Positions 22,751-31,002 of a DNA stretch of 47,478 bases are shown here, one piece after another. Under the pieces are notes generated by a model that was not told where the DNA came from, searched no databases, and saw only the letters and a program-made list of their open reading frames with translations. Position 1 is the first letter of the stretch, and each line of letters begins with the position of its first letter. The translations under genes were made by a program, and so were the position numbers. Origin of the DNA: Bugula neritina (lineage: Eukaryota > Bryozoa > Gymnolaemata > Cheilostomatida > Bugulidae); contig CAXIUT010000004.1 in NCBI GenBank assembly GCA_964035545.1, positions 1-47,478 of the forward strand, in the 5' to 3' direction.

Positions 22751-23422
22751 ATGCACACAATGTATTCAGCCTTGGATGCAGCTAAAAACACCTGTAGCAA
22801 ACTCGGGTACAGCCTGCTTCTGTGTAGCCCATTACTGTTTAGTCCGGTGCAGGCCCATAACATTGTTTCCGGTGCTTATGTCGATGGTATGACGGTTGAA
22901 GGTGAGATTGGTTTTTCCAATGGAGAGATGGCTTCGCCCGGTGTTGAAATAACCATAACGGACAGCAACGGTCATTCACTGGGTAAAACACAAACCGAAG
23001 CAGATGGTCTCTTCAGTTTTGTGGCCAGCCAACCTGTCGAACATATTTTTAAAGCTAACCTTGGTGCGGGACATGTGGCAGAAATCATCGTAGCAGCCGA
23101 TGATTTCAGCAATACCAACACCAGCGCTACAACGCCAGGTACTACAACAACCACAGACCGGCAACAGACGCCGGGTAGTAGCACCAGTACAACCAGCACT
23201 GTTTCAACAACAGACATTGAACGCATCGTGCGTAAAGCGGTTGCCCAGCAAGTTAAACCCTTGCAAAAGGAACTGCGTGCTTATAAGGAAAAAGTGATGT
23301 TCCGTGATATTACCGGGGGTCTCGGCTTTATCTTTGGGATATTTGGCATAGCGGCCTGGCTGGCTTCACGCAAAACAAAACCAGCCCCTTCGACAGTAAG
23401 GGGCAGTTCAACAGCGTCCTGA
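22751..23422 (+). CDS. NikL/CbiL-like periplasmic protein with C-terminal anchor
   Basis: About 223 residues from the ATG at 22751, which gives a normal signal peptide ending PVQA before HNIVSGAYVDGMTVEG. The exposed His-Asn N-terminus, an Ig-like regulatory domain (TITDSNGHSLGKTQTEADG), a Thr/Ser-rich linker and a C-terminal membrane segment (GGLGFIFGIFGIAAWLASR) match the auxiliary NikL/CbiL component of nickel/cobalt transporters. No transporter ATPase is present, so it may work with HupE. It is separated from the DUF1007 gene by about 200 bases with no other feature. Confidence 0.72.
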   Translation: MHTMYSALDAAKNTCSKLGYSLLLCSPLLFSPVQAHNIVSGAYVDGMTVEGEIGFSNGEMASPGVEITITDSNGHSLGKTQTEADGLFSFVASQPVEHIFKANLGAGHVAEIIVAADDFSNTNTSATTPGTTTTTDRQQTPGSSTSTTSTVSTTDIERIVRKAVAQQVKPLQKELRAYKEKVMFRDITGGLGFIFGIFGIAAWLASRKTKPAPSTVRGSSTAS

Positions 23423-23437
23423 CACAGGTCTTACGGA

Positions 23438-24103
23438 CTATTCCTTAACCTGTTCACTCACCATCTTCTTCAAACCAGCAGGACTGTGATCCAGCAGCGG
23501 CAAACCATTAACAAAAAATGTTGGAGTATACTGAACACCAACTTGTTTAATATCCTTGGCTTCTTGCGTGAGTATTCCCGTAATCGCAGGATCTTTTATC
23601 TGTTCCTCAGCCAGCGCACGGTCTAAACCGGCACGCTCAGCAGCCTGCCATGCAAATTCAAGCTTGGCACCATCATGGCTGGCCCACTGCATTTGCGCTG
23701 CTAATAAAGCCTCTAGTACGGGCATAAACTTGCCCTGTCTTCTCGCACTTTCCAGTATTGTGACGGCGGTATCTGAGCCAGCATGAAAAGCAGCATAGCG
23801 CAGCACTAAGCGCACTTTTTCGGGATTATCCGCCAGAATCGCTTTCACTGTCGGGTGAAATGCACGGCAAGCCTCACACCCAGGATCGAAAAATTCGACA
23901 ATGGTTACCGGGGCGTCTTTGGGGCCAATAACCGGTGAGTAAGACCGAATCAGGGCGGAATCATTAGTGGCTTCACTGCCAGTTTTACTCGCATTGTCTG
24001 GTAGGTTGTAAGCGGGCTGCGGCGGGCTATAGAAAAAGTACGCGGCAGCAAACAATACAACAGCAACAGCAGCAATACCTGCGACGATATAGCGTGGATT
24101 CAT
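23438..24103 (-). CDS. DsbA-like thiol:disulphide protein
   Basis: A 221-residue protein from the ATG at 24103 with an N-terminal membrane anchor and a DsbA fold: FFDPGCEACRAFHP (CEAC active site) and the cis-proline motif YTPTFFVNG. CEAC is unusual against the CPHC of DsbA; the acidic residue between the cysteines should lower oxidising power. An AAGGA ribosome site is 8 bases upstream, and the start overlaps the DsbB stop by one base, so the pair works together. Last gene of the leftward operon. Confidence 0.88.
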   Translation of the reverse strand: MNPRYIVAGIAAVAVVLFAAAYFFYSPPQPAYNLPDNASKTGSEATNDSALIRSYSPVIGPKDAPVTIVEFFDPGCEACRAFHPTVKAILADNPEKVRLVLRYAAFHAGSDTAVTILESARRQGKFMPVLEALLAAQMQWASHDGAKLEFAWQAAERAGLDRALAEEQIKDPAITGILTQEAKDIKQVGVQYTPTFFVNGLPLLDHSPAGLKKMVSEQVKE

Positions 24104-24537
24104 CAATGTTTTCCTTTTGCAATTAGAGTGAGCAAAACCGATAAACCGGCAAAGCTGAGGAGGGAAAGATAGGGCAGGGGTATCACCCCCAGCAGTAGCA
24201 TATTGGCATCAGTACAGGAAGGGCCGGAGCGACTACAGGGGACAATCGGCTCTGGAATAATACCTGCGTATAATAAGCTGTGCCATAGCGCCACCAGTGC
24301 GCCTGACAAGGCCAGAGGTAATGCGTATTTCCAGCTTTGAAAATCCGCGTGGTAACAGGCTACCCCCAGCACCAACACCAACGGAAACATCGCAATCCGT
24401 TGATACCAACACAAGATACATGGCGCTTGTCCCATGACTTCGCCAATAAATAGCGCTCCTAATGTCGCGCACAGGGCAATCCCCCAGGCACCCAGCAGTA
24501 GACGGTATTTCCAGGTGTTCATTAACTTATCATCCAT
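24103..24537 (-). CDS. DsbB/BdbC-type disulphide bond formation protein
   Basis: A 144-residue membrane protein with four hydrophobic segments. Its periplasmic Cys pairs are APCILCWYQR (after segment 1) and CSRSGPSC (between segments 3 and 4), the DsbB/BdbC pattern. It re-oxidises the DsbA-like partner with quinone. GGAG lies 9 bases upstream of the ATG. Having its own DsbA and DsbB makes the plasmid's disulphide chemistry independent of the host's. Confidence 0.9.
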   Translation of the reverse strand: MDDKLMNTWKYRLLLGAWGIALCATLGALFIGEVMGQAPCILCWYQRIAMFPLVLVLGVACYHADFQSWKYALPLALSGALVALWHSLLYAGIIPEPIVPCSRSGPSCTDANMLLLGVIPLPYLSLLSFAGLSVLLTLIAKGKH

Positions 24538-24580
24538 GTGGCATGTCTCCCGCGTGGTACCAAAATATAGGCTGGAATCA

Positions 24581-25174
24581 TTATAAGTATTGCCTTAATT
24601 GTTCAGCTATGTCCGCCGGTGTCGCACCGTGTTGAATTTTTTCACGTAGTACACCCTGCTGATCAACCAGAAAGGTAACCGACGAATGATCCAGGGTGTA
24701 TCCCATGGATGAATCCGAGGTCTCTATTTTGCGGTATAAAACGTTGTACCGTTTTGCCACGGCTGCAATGGCCTCCGGCTCACCGCTCAGACCATGAAAA
24801 TTAGGATGGAAATACTGCGCGTAGTTTTCTACCATCTCCGGCGTATCACGCTCCGGGTCAATAGTGATAAACAACCCGCTGATTTTTTCCTGTTCTGATT
24901 CACTTAGTAATTTAAGGGCGCTTTTCATGATGCCTAATGAGGTGGGGCAAACATCCGGGCAAGAAGCGAAACCAAAATAAATCAGCACCAATTTACCCCG
25001 GTAATCCGATAAGCCAGACTTACCCCAGGGCGCATCTAAAACAAAATCCCCCCCATAAGCGGCTAAAGCCGTTTCTGCGGCGCGGGATTCTTGTACTTTC
25101 CATGACAGAAAGACCCCACCAATAAAAACCAGTGCGATCAGGGAAATGTAAAGTGGGCGTGATAACTGCGACAT
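24581..25174 (-). CDS. SCO1/SenC family copper chaperone (copy 2)
   Basis: A 197-residue anchored thioredoxin-like protein from the ATG at 25174, preferred over a TTG at 25186. Copper-site residues are present: CPDVCPTSLG and the distal His in TLDHSSVTFLV, with FITIDPERDTPE. It is only moderately like the copy at 20619-21230. It lies between LolA and DsbB in the leftward operon, where it could either receive Cu from PCuAC or keep thiols reduced. Confidence 0.9.
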   Translation of the reverse strand: MSQLSRPLYISLIALVFIGGVFLSWKVQESRAAETALAAYGGDFVLDAPWGKSGLSDYRGKLVLIYFGFASCPDVCPTSLGIMKSALKLLSESEQEKISGLFITIDPERDTPEMVENYAQYFHPNFHGLSGEPEAIAAVAKRYNVLYRKIETSDSSMGYTLDHSSVTFLVDQQGVLREKIQHGATPADIAEQLRQYL

Positions 25175-25194
25175 AGGTATAAACAATAGTCAGA

Positions 25195-25830
25195 TCAGGA
25201 AGGCGTTCCAATCACATCAACATTCGCAGGGATCTGAAAGCGAAACCGGAAAGCATCGACCGGCGTATTGAGCTTCATGCCCTGAAAACGGATATACGTC
25301 TGCTGTCCAAGCTTATCTTCCAATACCATTTCCTGAACACCTGTTTTACCCACCCCTACATTCATGCTGACAAACTCGGAGTCGCGTTTGTGAGGAGTCA
25401 GTCTGAACCATTCAAGGTTGCCACCCTGCCCCTGCATTTCCGTTACCTTAAATTGCTTATCAACGGGCTGCTTGTGCATCAGCATGCCAATAGGCGCAGC
25501 AGATAAAGCCTGTTGAGCAGGCTTTACAGTGACCTGTTCCAGTTCAATATCATGCTCCCAGACGTTTTTACCATCGGCAATAATGACTTGTTTATCAGGA
25601 GCTGCGTATTGCCAGTGGAAACGGCCTGGACGCTGTACGAAAACCATGCCACGCGATTGTTGCTGTGACTTCCCCTGCGCATCAAAAACTTCCTGAGTGA
25701 AGCCCGCCTGCATCGTATTCATTGTGGTGAAAAACGCATCCAGCTTTTGGCGTCCCTCAGCCCAGACAGGCTGTATGATATTCGATGCAAAAATGAGTGT
25801 AGTAACGGCGATGGTTTTTATCTTTATCAT
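25195..25830 (-). CDS. lolA: LolA-family lipoprotein carrier
   Basis: A 211-residue secreted protein with a signal peptide ending PVWAEG. The typical LolA features are MQAGFTQEVFDAQGKSQQQS, GMVFVQRPGRFHWQY, and the later AGKNVWEHD-like region (IADGKNVWEHDIELEQVTV). LolA ferries lipoproteins across the periplasm from LolCDE to LolB. It is normally an essential chromosomal gene, so a plasmid copy inside a metal operon is notable. It may replace a copper-poisoned host protein or serve plasmid lipoproteins. Confidence 0.85.
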   Translation of the reverse strand: MIKIKTIAVTTLIFASNIIQPVWAEGRQKLDAFFTTMNTMQAGFTQEVFDAQGKSQQQSRGMVFVQRPGRFHWQYAAPDKQVIIADGKNVWEHDIELEQVTVKPAQQALSAAPIGMLMHKQPVDKQFKVTEMQGQGGNLEWFRLTPHKRDSEFVSMNVGVGKTGVQEMVLEDKLGQQTYIRFQGMKLNTPVDAFRFRFQIPANVDVIGTPS

Positions 25831-25889
25831 GTTTTTACTTGTCCTAAATGGAACGAATAGTCGATTGATAGCTAAGTCGGGAATGCTGT

Positions 25890-26351
25890 TTATTCCAGTG
25901 TTGCGGAAATATCTTTTACCTCAAGCTCCACTTCAATATCACCTGCCTGCTTAAAGCTTAGGGTAATCTTGTGTTTGTCTCCTTCCTTCATCGGTTCGGA
26001 CGGTTTGATAAGCATCAGATGATAACCACCAGGTTCCAATTCCACGGTCTCATTGGGAGCAATTTGCAGGCCGTTTTCCAGACGGCGCATTTTCATAATG
26101 CCATCGATCATGGCCATTTCATGTATCTCCACCGCTTCGACAAAACCAGCACTACCACCCAGAAACGTATCGACCTCTGTTCCGTTATTAGTCACTGTCA
26201 TGAAACCACCCGCAACCGCAACCATGGGCGGCGTGGTGCGGGTATAAGGGTCATTAATCTGTAGATCACCAAGGCGGTACTCATCGGCATAAATGGATTG
26301 CATTGATAACATGGCCAGCAGACAAGCTGACAGTATTAACGATAATTTCAT
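25890..26351 (-). CDS. PCuAC-family periplasmic copper chaperone
   Basis: A 153-residue secreted protein with the PCu(A)C fold. Copper ligands are spaced as in the family: HEMAMIDGIMKMRRLENG, then GGYHLMLI (His-x-Met). NDPYTRTTPPM and a beta-rich C-terminus also match. PCuAC hands Cu(I) to SCO and cytochrome oxidase; a SCO gene follows two genes downstream. AGGA is 8 bases before the ATG. Confidence 0.92.
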   Translation of the reverse strand: MKLSLILSACLLAMLSMQSIYADEYRLGDLQINDPYTRTTPPMVAVAGGFMTVTNNGTEVDTFLGGSAGFVEAVEIHEMAMIDGIMKMRRLENGLQIAPNETVELEPGGYHLMLIKPSEPMKEGDKHKITLSFKQAGDIEVELEVKDISATLE

Positions 26352-26399
26352 TGCAGGTGTTCCTAAAAATTAAATACTGTATAAAAACACATTTGAGTT

Positions 26400-27035
26400 T
26401 TACACCGCAGCAGCGGCATTATTTAAGTCCTGGCGGGCATAACGCCAGATTTGCCAGGCTCCGCTCAAAGCCAAGGTAGCCATAATGGCTGCAACAATAA
26501 GATCAGGCAGGTTGGAGGCTGTGCCGAAAACCCCAACAGCAGCCAACACAACAGCCACATTACCAAGCGCATCATTGCGTGAGCAAATCCAGACACTGCG
26601 CATATTGCTGTCGCCTTCGCGATAAGTGTAAAGCATAGCGGCTACTAAAACATTGGCAGCCAGTGCTAATAGGGCAATACTGCCCATCATCATGGCATCG
26701 GGCAGGTTACCTACCCATAAACCCCACAGAGTACGGCCCAGTATCCATACACCAAATATCCCCATAGTGGCAGCCTTCAACAATGAGGCTTTGGCACGGG
26801 CTGCCAGCCCCATGCCCAACACCCACAGGCTAATGCCATAGTTGGCAGCATCGCCCAAAAAATCCAGCGAATCCGCAAGTAAGGATACTGAGCTAGCCCA
26901 TATACCAAATAGCATTTCCACGCCAAACATAACGGCATTGATGAACAAAGCCAGCCATAAAATGATGCGATAACGCCCGTTGGGTGCTTGTGTCCCGGTG
27001 CTGCAGCCATCACTACAACCGTGTTGAAGGCTCAT
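26400..27035 (-). CDS. CDF-family cation transporter
   Basis: A 211-residue membrane protein with about six hydrophobic segments and a His/Cys-bearing N-terminus (HGCSDGCS). The metal-site motif is SLLADSLDFLGDAANYG, with a second Asn/Asp pair in CSRNDALGNVAVV (positions that hold His/Asp in zinc transporters). It lacks the long C-terminal cytoplasmic domain of many CDF proteins. First gene behind the MerR-type promoter at 27065-27096, so metal-induced efflux is likely. Zn, Cd or Pb would suit the operator type. Confidence 0.88.
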   Translation of the reverse strand: MSLQHGCSDGCSTGTQAPNGRYRIILWLALFINAVMFGVEMLFGIWASSVSLLADSLDFLGDAANYGISLWVLGMGLAARAKASLLKAATMGIFGVWILGRTLWGLWVGNLPDAMMMGSIALLALAANVLVAAMLYTYREGDSNMRSVWICSRNDALGNVAVVLAAVGVFGTASNLPDLIVAAIMATLALSGAWQIWRYARQDLNNAAAAV

Positions 27036-27064
27036 AATATTTTCTCAGTCATTACAATGCGATC

Positions 27065-27096
27065 ATGTTAAACCTTACACCCTACTCAAGGGTCAA
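27065..27096 (-). promoter_or_regulatory. MerR-type promoter of the leftward operon
   Basis: On the reverse strand, TTGACC (27091-27096) and TAACAT (27065-27070) are 20 bp apart, with CCTT/AAGG arms and an ACCCTT...AAGGT operator between them. The gene start follows 30 bases downstream. Confidence 0.7.
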
Positions 27097-27167
27097 GTCA
27101 CATTAACAAAGGGTCATGTACGGTAAAATGGTCGGATGCCCACGAAATTGCCTTGGTTCACAGGTGA

Positions 27168-28724
27168 TCATGGTTGATTTGGTCGACGTTCAAACCAGTA
27201 CACACTGAGTAGGATGAACGAGAGCAGTGAGATAAGAAACCAGTTGCCCCAGATAATGTAAGGCGTGCTTCCTGTCATCGGTTGTGCATCCCCCGTAATG
27301 ACTACCTCCTGATACTGTTCCGCTGTATGCAGTTTCTCTCCGCGATCATTAATGATGGCGCTAATGCCATTGTTTGTGGCCCGTAGTAGGTAACGTCCCG
27401 TTTCCAGCGCACGCAAACGGGCGATTTCAGCATGCTGATGGGGTTGAATTGAGCCGGTAAACCAACCGTTATTGCTAAGGTTCACCAGCATGGTTGCTTC
27501 TGGTAATCCCATAATGATTTCTTCACCAAACGCATCTTCATAACAGATGGAAATACGCATTGGCTGTCCGGCGACGGTTAAATTGGTTTTTCCGCGCCAC
27601 TTTGCCACGTTGTCATAAGGCAGCACCACAAAGCGTTCTAACCAACGCAGGTATTCCAAAAAGGGAATGTATTCACTAAACGGCACCAGATGACGTTTGC
27701 CATAAATATCCAGCTCCCGCCCCACAGACATCACAGCGTTATAGGTCTTACCAGTTTCTGCTTCAGTATGAAAACCACCGACCAATAGCGCATTACCCAG
27801 ATCCGTCGTTGCCTCCTGTAATGGCAGGATGACATCATGCATCGACTGCTGAAAGGTATCGGGGATAGCGGTTTCCGGCCAAATCACCAGATCGGCTTCA
27901 GCCATTTGCGCCGTCGTTAATTCCCAGTGTTTGCGGATATGATCCGAGCGCAGCGCCGGAACCCATTTATCCTGCTGGGCAATATTGCCCTGAATCAGAC
28001 TAACAGATAGCGGCTCCCCAGTAGGCTGAGTCCACTGAATCACGCCAAGCCCCAACCCCGTTGCTGTTGTCACTACCAGCACCCCGATGGCAGCCATACG
28101 CTCCCGGTTTCCTCCTGTGGCCAACAACACCAGCGCTCCGGCACCTAACGCAACAACCCAACTAATGCCCAGCGAGCCAATAACAGGGGCATAGCCCGCC
28201 AGCCAGGTATCCGCCTGACTATGGCCTAATTGCAACCAGGGGAAGCCCGTCAGAAACCAGCTACGAAACCACTCGGTTAACCCCCAGGCAGCCGGAAAAA
28301 TCAATAGAAGCTTCGACCAGCGCGTCTGATCAGGGAAGCAACTGACCAACCAGCCAAATAGCATCAGCGTCAACGCAACCAGCACCACAAAAACCATTAC
28401 CATGACGCCGGCAATAAAGCTGTTTGCCCCGCCAAAAAAGTGAATGCTGACATAGATCCAGTGCACGCCACCGGCAAACACCCCAATACCATAAGCCCAT
28501 GCCAGGCGCATACGCTGTGTACGCCGCATAGGCTTTAGGTTCAGCCAGAAAAATAAGGCCGGAGAGAGCCAGGCAAACCAGCGCCATTCAAACGGGGCAA
28601 ATGCGAACACCAGCAGCAAACCTGCCAATACAGCATATAAATCGTTCCGGTAAGTGAAGCCTGTGCGGCTGGGTTTAGCCGCCAAACTGGCGTCCGATAT
28701 TGCGATCAAGCGCAGCCGTGTCAC
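27168..28724 (-). CDS. lnt: Apolipoprotein N-acyltransferase
   Basis: A 518-residue protein as drawn from GTG 28724; a TTG at 28685 (11-base overlap with the upstream gene) is a plausible alternative because the first 20 residues look unnatural. It has several N-terminal membrane segments and a nitrilase-type domain with the catalytic triad Glu284 (IWPETA), Lys343 (YGKRHLVPF) and Cys394 (ISICYEDAFG). Lnt adds the third acyl chain to lipoproteins in the inner membrane so that Lol can release them. It is usually an essential chromosomal gene. Its neighbour is an M23 peptidase upstream, and LolA is in the next operon. Confidence 0.92.
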   Translation of the reverse strand: MTRLRLIAISDASLAAKPSRTGFTYRNDLYAVLAGLLLVFAFAPFEWRWFAWLSPALFFWLNLKPMRRTQRMRLAWAYGIGVFAGGVHWIYVSIHFFGGANSFIAGVMVMVFVVLVALTLMLFGWLVSCFPDQTRWSKLLLIFPAAWGLTEWFRSWFLTGFPWLQLGHSQADTWLAGYAPVIGSLGISWVVALGAGALVLLATGGNRERMAAIGVLVVTTATGLGLGVIQWTQPTGEPLSVSLIQGNIAQQDKWVPALRSDHIRKHWELTTAQMAEADLVIWPETAIPDTFQQSMHDVILPLQEATTDLGNALLVGGFHTEAETGKTYNAVMSVGRELDIYGKRHLVPFSEYIPFLEYLRWLERFVVLPYDNVAKWRGKTNLTVAGQPMRISICYEDAFGEEIIMGLPEATMLVNLSNNGWFTGSIQPHQHAEIARLRALETGRYLLRATNNGISAIINDRGEKLHTAEQYQEVVITGDAQPMTGSTPYIIWGNWFLISLLSFILLSVYWFERRPNQP

Positions 28725-30201
28725 GCAGCTTGATCAAGCGATTGTGCATCATGCCAGATAAACGCTTAAACGCTTTCATTTCTTTGGCACTTAAAATGCC
28801 TCGTGTTGGCAGTTTCACGCGCTGTGGATTTTGGGGTTTGCCATTCACAATAAATTCGTAGTGAACATGGTTACCGGTTGAACGACCCGTTGACCCCACA
28901 TAGCCAATCACATCACCCCGCTTTACGCGCGCTCCAATTTTCAGGCCTTTTTTATGTTTTGACATGTGACCATAGCGGGTTTTAATACCGCCATCGTGAT
29001 TGATTTCCACGGCTTTACCATAAGCACCTTTGCGACCGGCAAAACGTAATTTTCCATCAGCGGTAGCATAAATAGGCGTGCCGCGTGGCGCGGCAAGATC
29101 TACCCCGGAATGCCTGCGGCGCTTGTTCAGCACAGGATGTTTACGCATCCCAAAACCGGAAGAGAGACGCCCGCCTTTTAACGGGTAACGGTTAAAAGCC
29201 ACTTCCTTTAGTGCCAGGTCATCGTCTGGCTTCAGATAGTGTGATTTATTACTGTCAGCCACCAAGCGCACGCGCTGATGAGTTTTACCCCGATGGATAA
29301 ATTCTGCCGCCAATACGTTACCGGTATAGATGGGTTCACTCTGGTAGTAATAACCCTCGAAAATAACACCGACCTGATCACCCACCTTGATACGACGAAA
29401 ATTTACATCCTGCTTGAATATTTTAACCAGCTGTCGGGTGATGGATGTGGGCAGGCCAGCCTTAGCAGCGTCATAATGCAAAGGATTGCGGATGGTAAAT
29501 GCCAGCTGCTGATCTTGTTCTTCAAAGGATTCACTGTCCCACTTTGCGGTGTACTTGTTACCCTGACGAAAAACGATAAAAGCTTTGTGTTTACCTGTGG
29601 CGTAGATCAACTGTTCTATGCGCCGGTTGCTTACTTGTACCAACAACTTTCTATTAGACTTCAGTTGGGACAATGCTTTTCTGGCAGTGGGATCATTCAA
29701 TAATTCATGGGTGCTGGTGAGTAGATTGAAAGGCTTCAGAATACCCGCCAGCGTCTCTCCGCTGGCAATAGTGCGCAAGTGCCATTTTCCTGTGTCAGCG
29801 GAAGGTACCGCTTCTGCTTCATGGCCAACATAGGTTTCTACCGCTGCCGGGAGGTTCAGTATTGCCAAGTCTTTTTCGGCAATACGATCGTCAAGATCAG
29901 AGGGCTTGATCACCAAATGCTCTGTGTCTTGAGGGGAAGTGATTTTTGAATAAAGCGGAATATTGCCAATCAGTGCGAACATTCCCACCACAACCAGTAA
30001 ACGAATCAGTAAATAACGTACCGGCCTTCTTTTACGCACCTGCGGTGGTCGCTGCTTGACCACACCCTCGCTGGTGATGACAGTGGCCTGATCCGCAGGA
30101 AAATTATAGCGATCCATGACCTGACTCCATTTGTTCTTATTATTTTTATGCGCAAATCTTTGTTCAGAATTTAACAATGCCAATATCTGCTCTGTAGCCA
30201 T
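28675..30201 (-). CDS. M23-family peptidoglycan endopeptidase
   Basis: A 508-residue protein with a basic N-terminus, one membrane anchor (about residues 61-80), an OapA/LysM-like middle (LRTIASGETLAGILKPFNLL) and a C-terminal LytM zinc peptidase. The zinc ligands are in SGFGMRKHPV, HSGVDLAAPRGTPI and GNHVHYEF. It is of the MepM/ShyA type that opens cross-links for wall growth. The end overlaps lnt by up to 50 bases. It may maintain the wall when metal damages other enzymes; that is inference. Confidence 0.92.
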   Translation of the reverse strand: MATEQILALLNSEQRFAHKNNKNKWSQVMDRYNFPADQATVITSEGVVKQRPPQVRKRRPVRYLLIRLLVVVGMFALIGNIPLYSKITSPQDTEHLVIKPSDLDDRIAEKDLAILNLPAAVETYVGHEAEAVPSADTGKWHLRTIASGETLAGILKPFNLLTSTHELLNDPTARKALSQLKSNRKLLVQVSNRRIEQLIYATGKHKAFIVFRQGNKYTAKWDSESFEEQDQQLAFTIRNPLHYDAAKAGLPTSITRQLVKIFKQDVNFRRIKVGDQVGVIFEGYYYQSEPIYTGNVLAAEFIHRGKTHQRVRLVADSNKSHYLKPDDDLALKEVAFNRYPLKGGRLSSGFGMRKHPVLNKRRRHSGVDLAAPRGTPIYATADGKLRFAGRKGAYGKAVEINHDGGIKTRYGHMSKHKKGLKIGARVKRGDVIGYVGSTGRSTGNHVHYEFIVNGKPQNPQRVKLPTRGILSAKEMKAFKRLSGMMHNRLIKLRDTAALDRNIGRQFGG

Positions 30202-30378
30202 TTCACCATTACACTACTCTCGTCTCGCGAACCCCAAAAAATCTGAAACAGGAAAATACCTAAACCAGGCCAGATAAGCAATTTTCGCAAGAAAATCGTA
30301 ATGTTCACCGGCTAGCGAAGCAGTCATAATACAATTTTGTAAACTCTCTGATTACTACTGAATTAACGAACACAACTG

Positions 30379-30876
30379 ATGAAACTTGATATCAAGGGAA
30401 TTTTATTACTGGCAGCCATTGCTGGCGCACTCGCATTTTTCTGGCTGGCACCCAGTGACGGCCTCCAAGCCGCGCCTACGGCTAAAATGACAACCATTGA
30501 CGGGGAACCAATCGATCTTACCAAATTACGTGGCAAGCCCTATATGGTCGTGTTCTGGGCAACTGACTGCCCTGGCTGTGTGAAAGAAATCCCCCACCTG
30601 CGTTCGCTTTATAACGATTTGGGTAAGCAGGGGTTCCGGATTATCGCGGTCGCCATGCCACATGATGAGATTCCATTGATCAAAACCATGCGCGAAGAGA
30701 AAGCGATGAACTATGACATCGTGTTTGATGAAGACGGTACGCTGGCTAAGGCCTTTGGTGGTGTCAAGGTCACTCCCACCAGCTTTTTGATTTCACCGGA
30801 AGGTAAAATTGCGCTACAAAAAATGGGGGAGTTAGATATGGGTCAAGTGACTCAAATGCTCAGGGATATGCTTTAA
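30379..30876 (+). CDS. TlpA-like thiol:disulphide oxidoreductase
   Basis: A 165-residue protein with an N-terminal anchor or signal and a thioredoxin fold with CPGC in FWATDCPGCVKEIPHL, plus the cis-proline motif VTPTSFLI. This is the TlpA/ResA form that reduces periplasmic cysteines, for example in apocytochromes or copper proteins. Divergent from the M23 gene across 177 bases. No strong ribosome site seen. Confidence 0.9.
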   Translation: MKLDIKGILLLAAIAGALAFFWLAPSDGLQAAPTAKMTTIDGEPIDLTKLRGKPYMVVFWATDCPGCVKEIPHLRSLYNDLGKQGFRIIAVAMPHDEIPLIKTMREEKAMNYDIVFDEDGTLAKAFGGVKVTPTSFLISPEGKIALQKMGELDMGQVTQMLRDML

Positions 30877-31002
30877 AACCAAAGATATAAAAATCCATCC
30901 GCCTATCACTTTGCAAGGTTAAGTTGAAGGCTGGGGTCAGATTGTTAGTTTATGGCGAAAAACTTTTCGTATTTTACTTCGACTAGTAATGGAGACAGGG
31001 AA

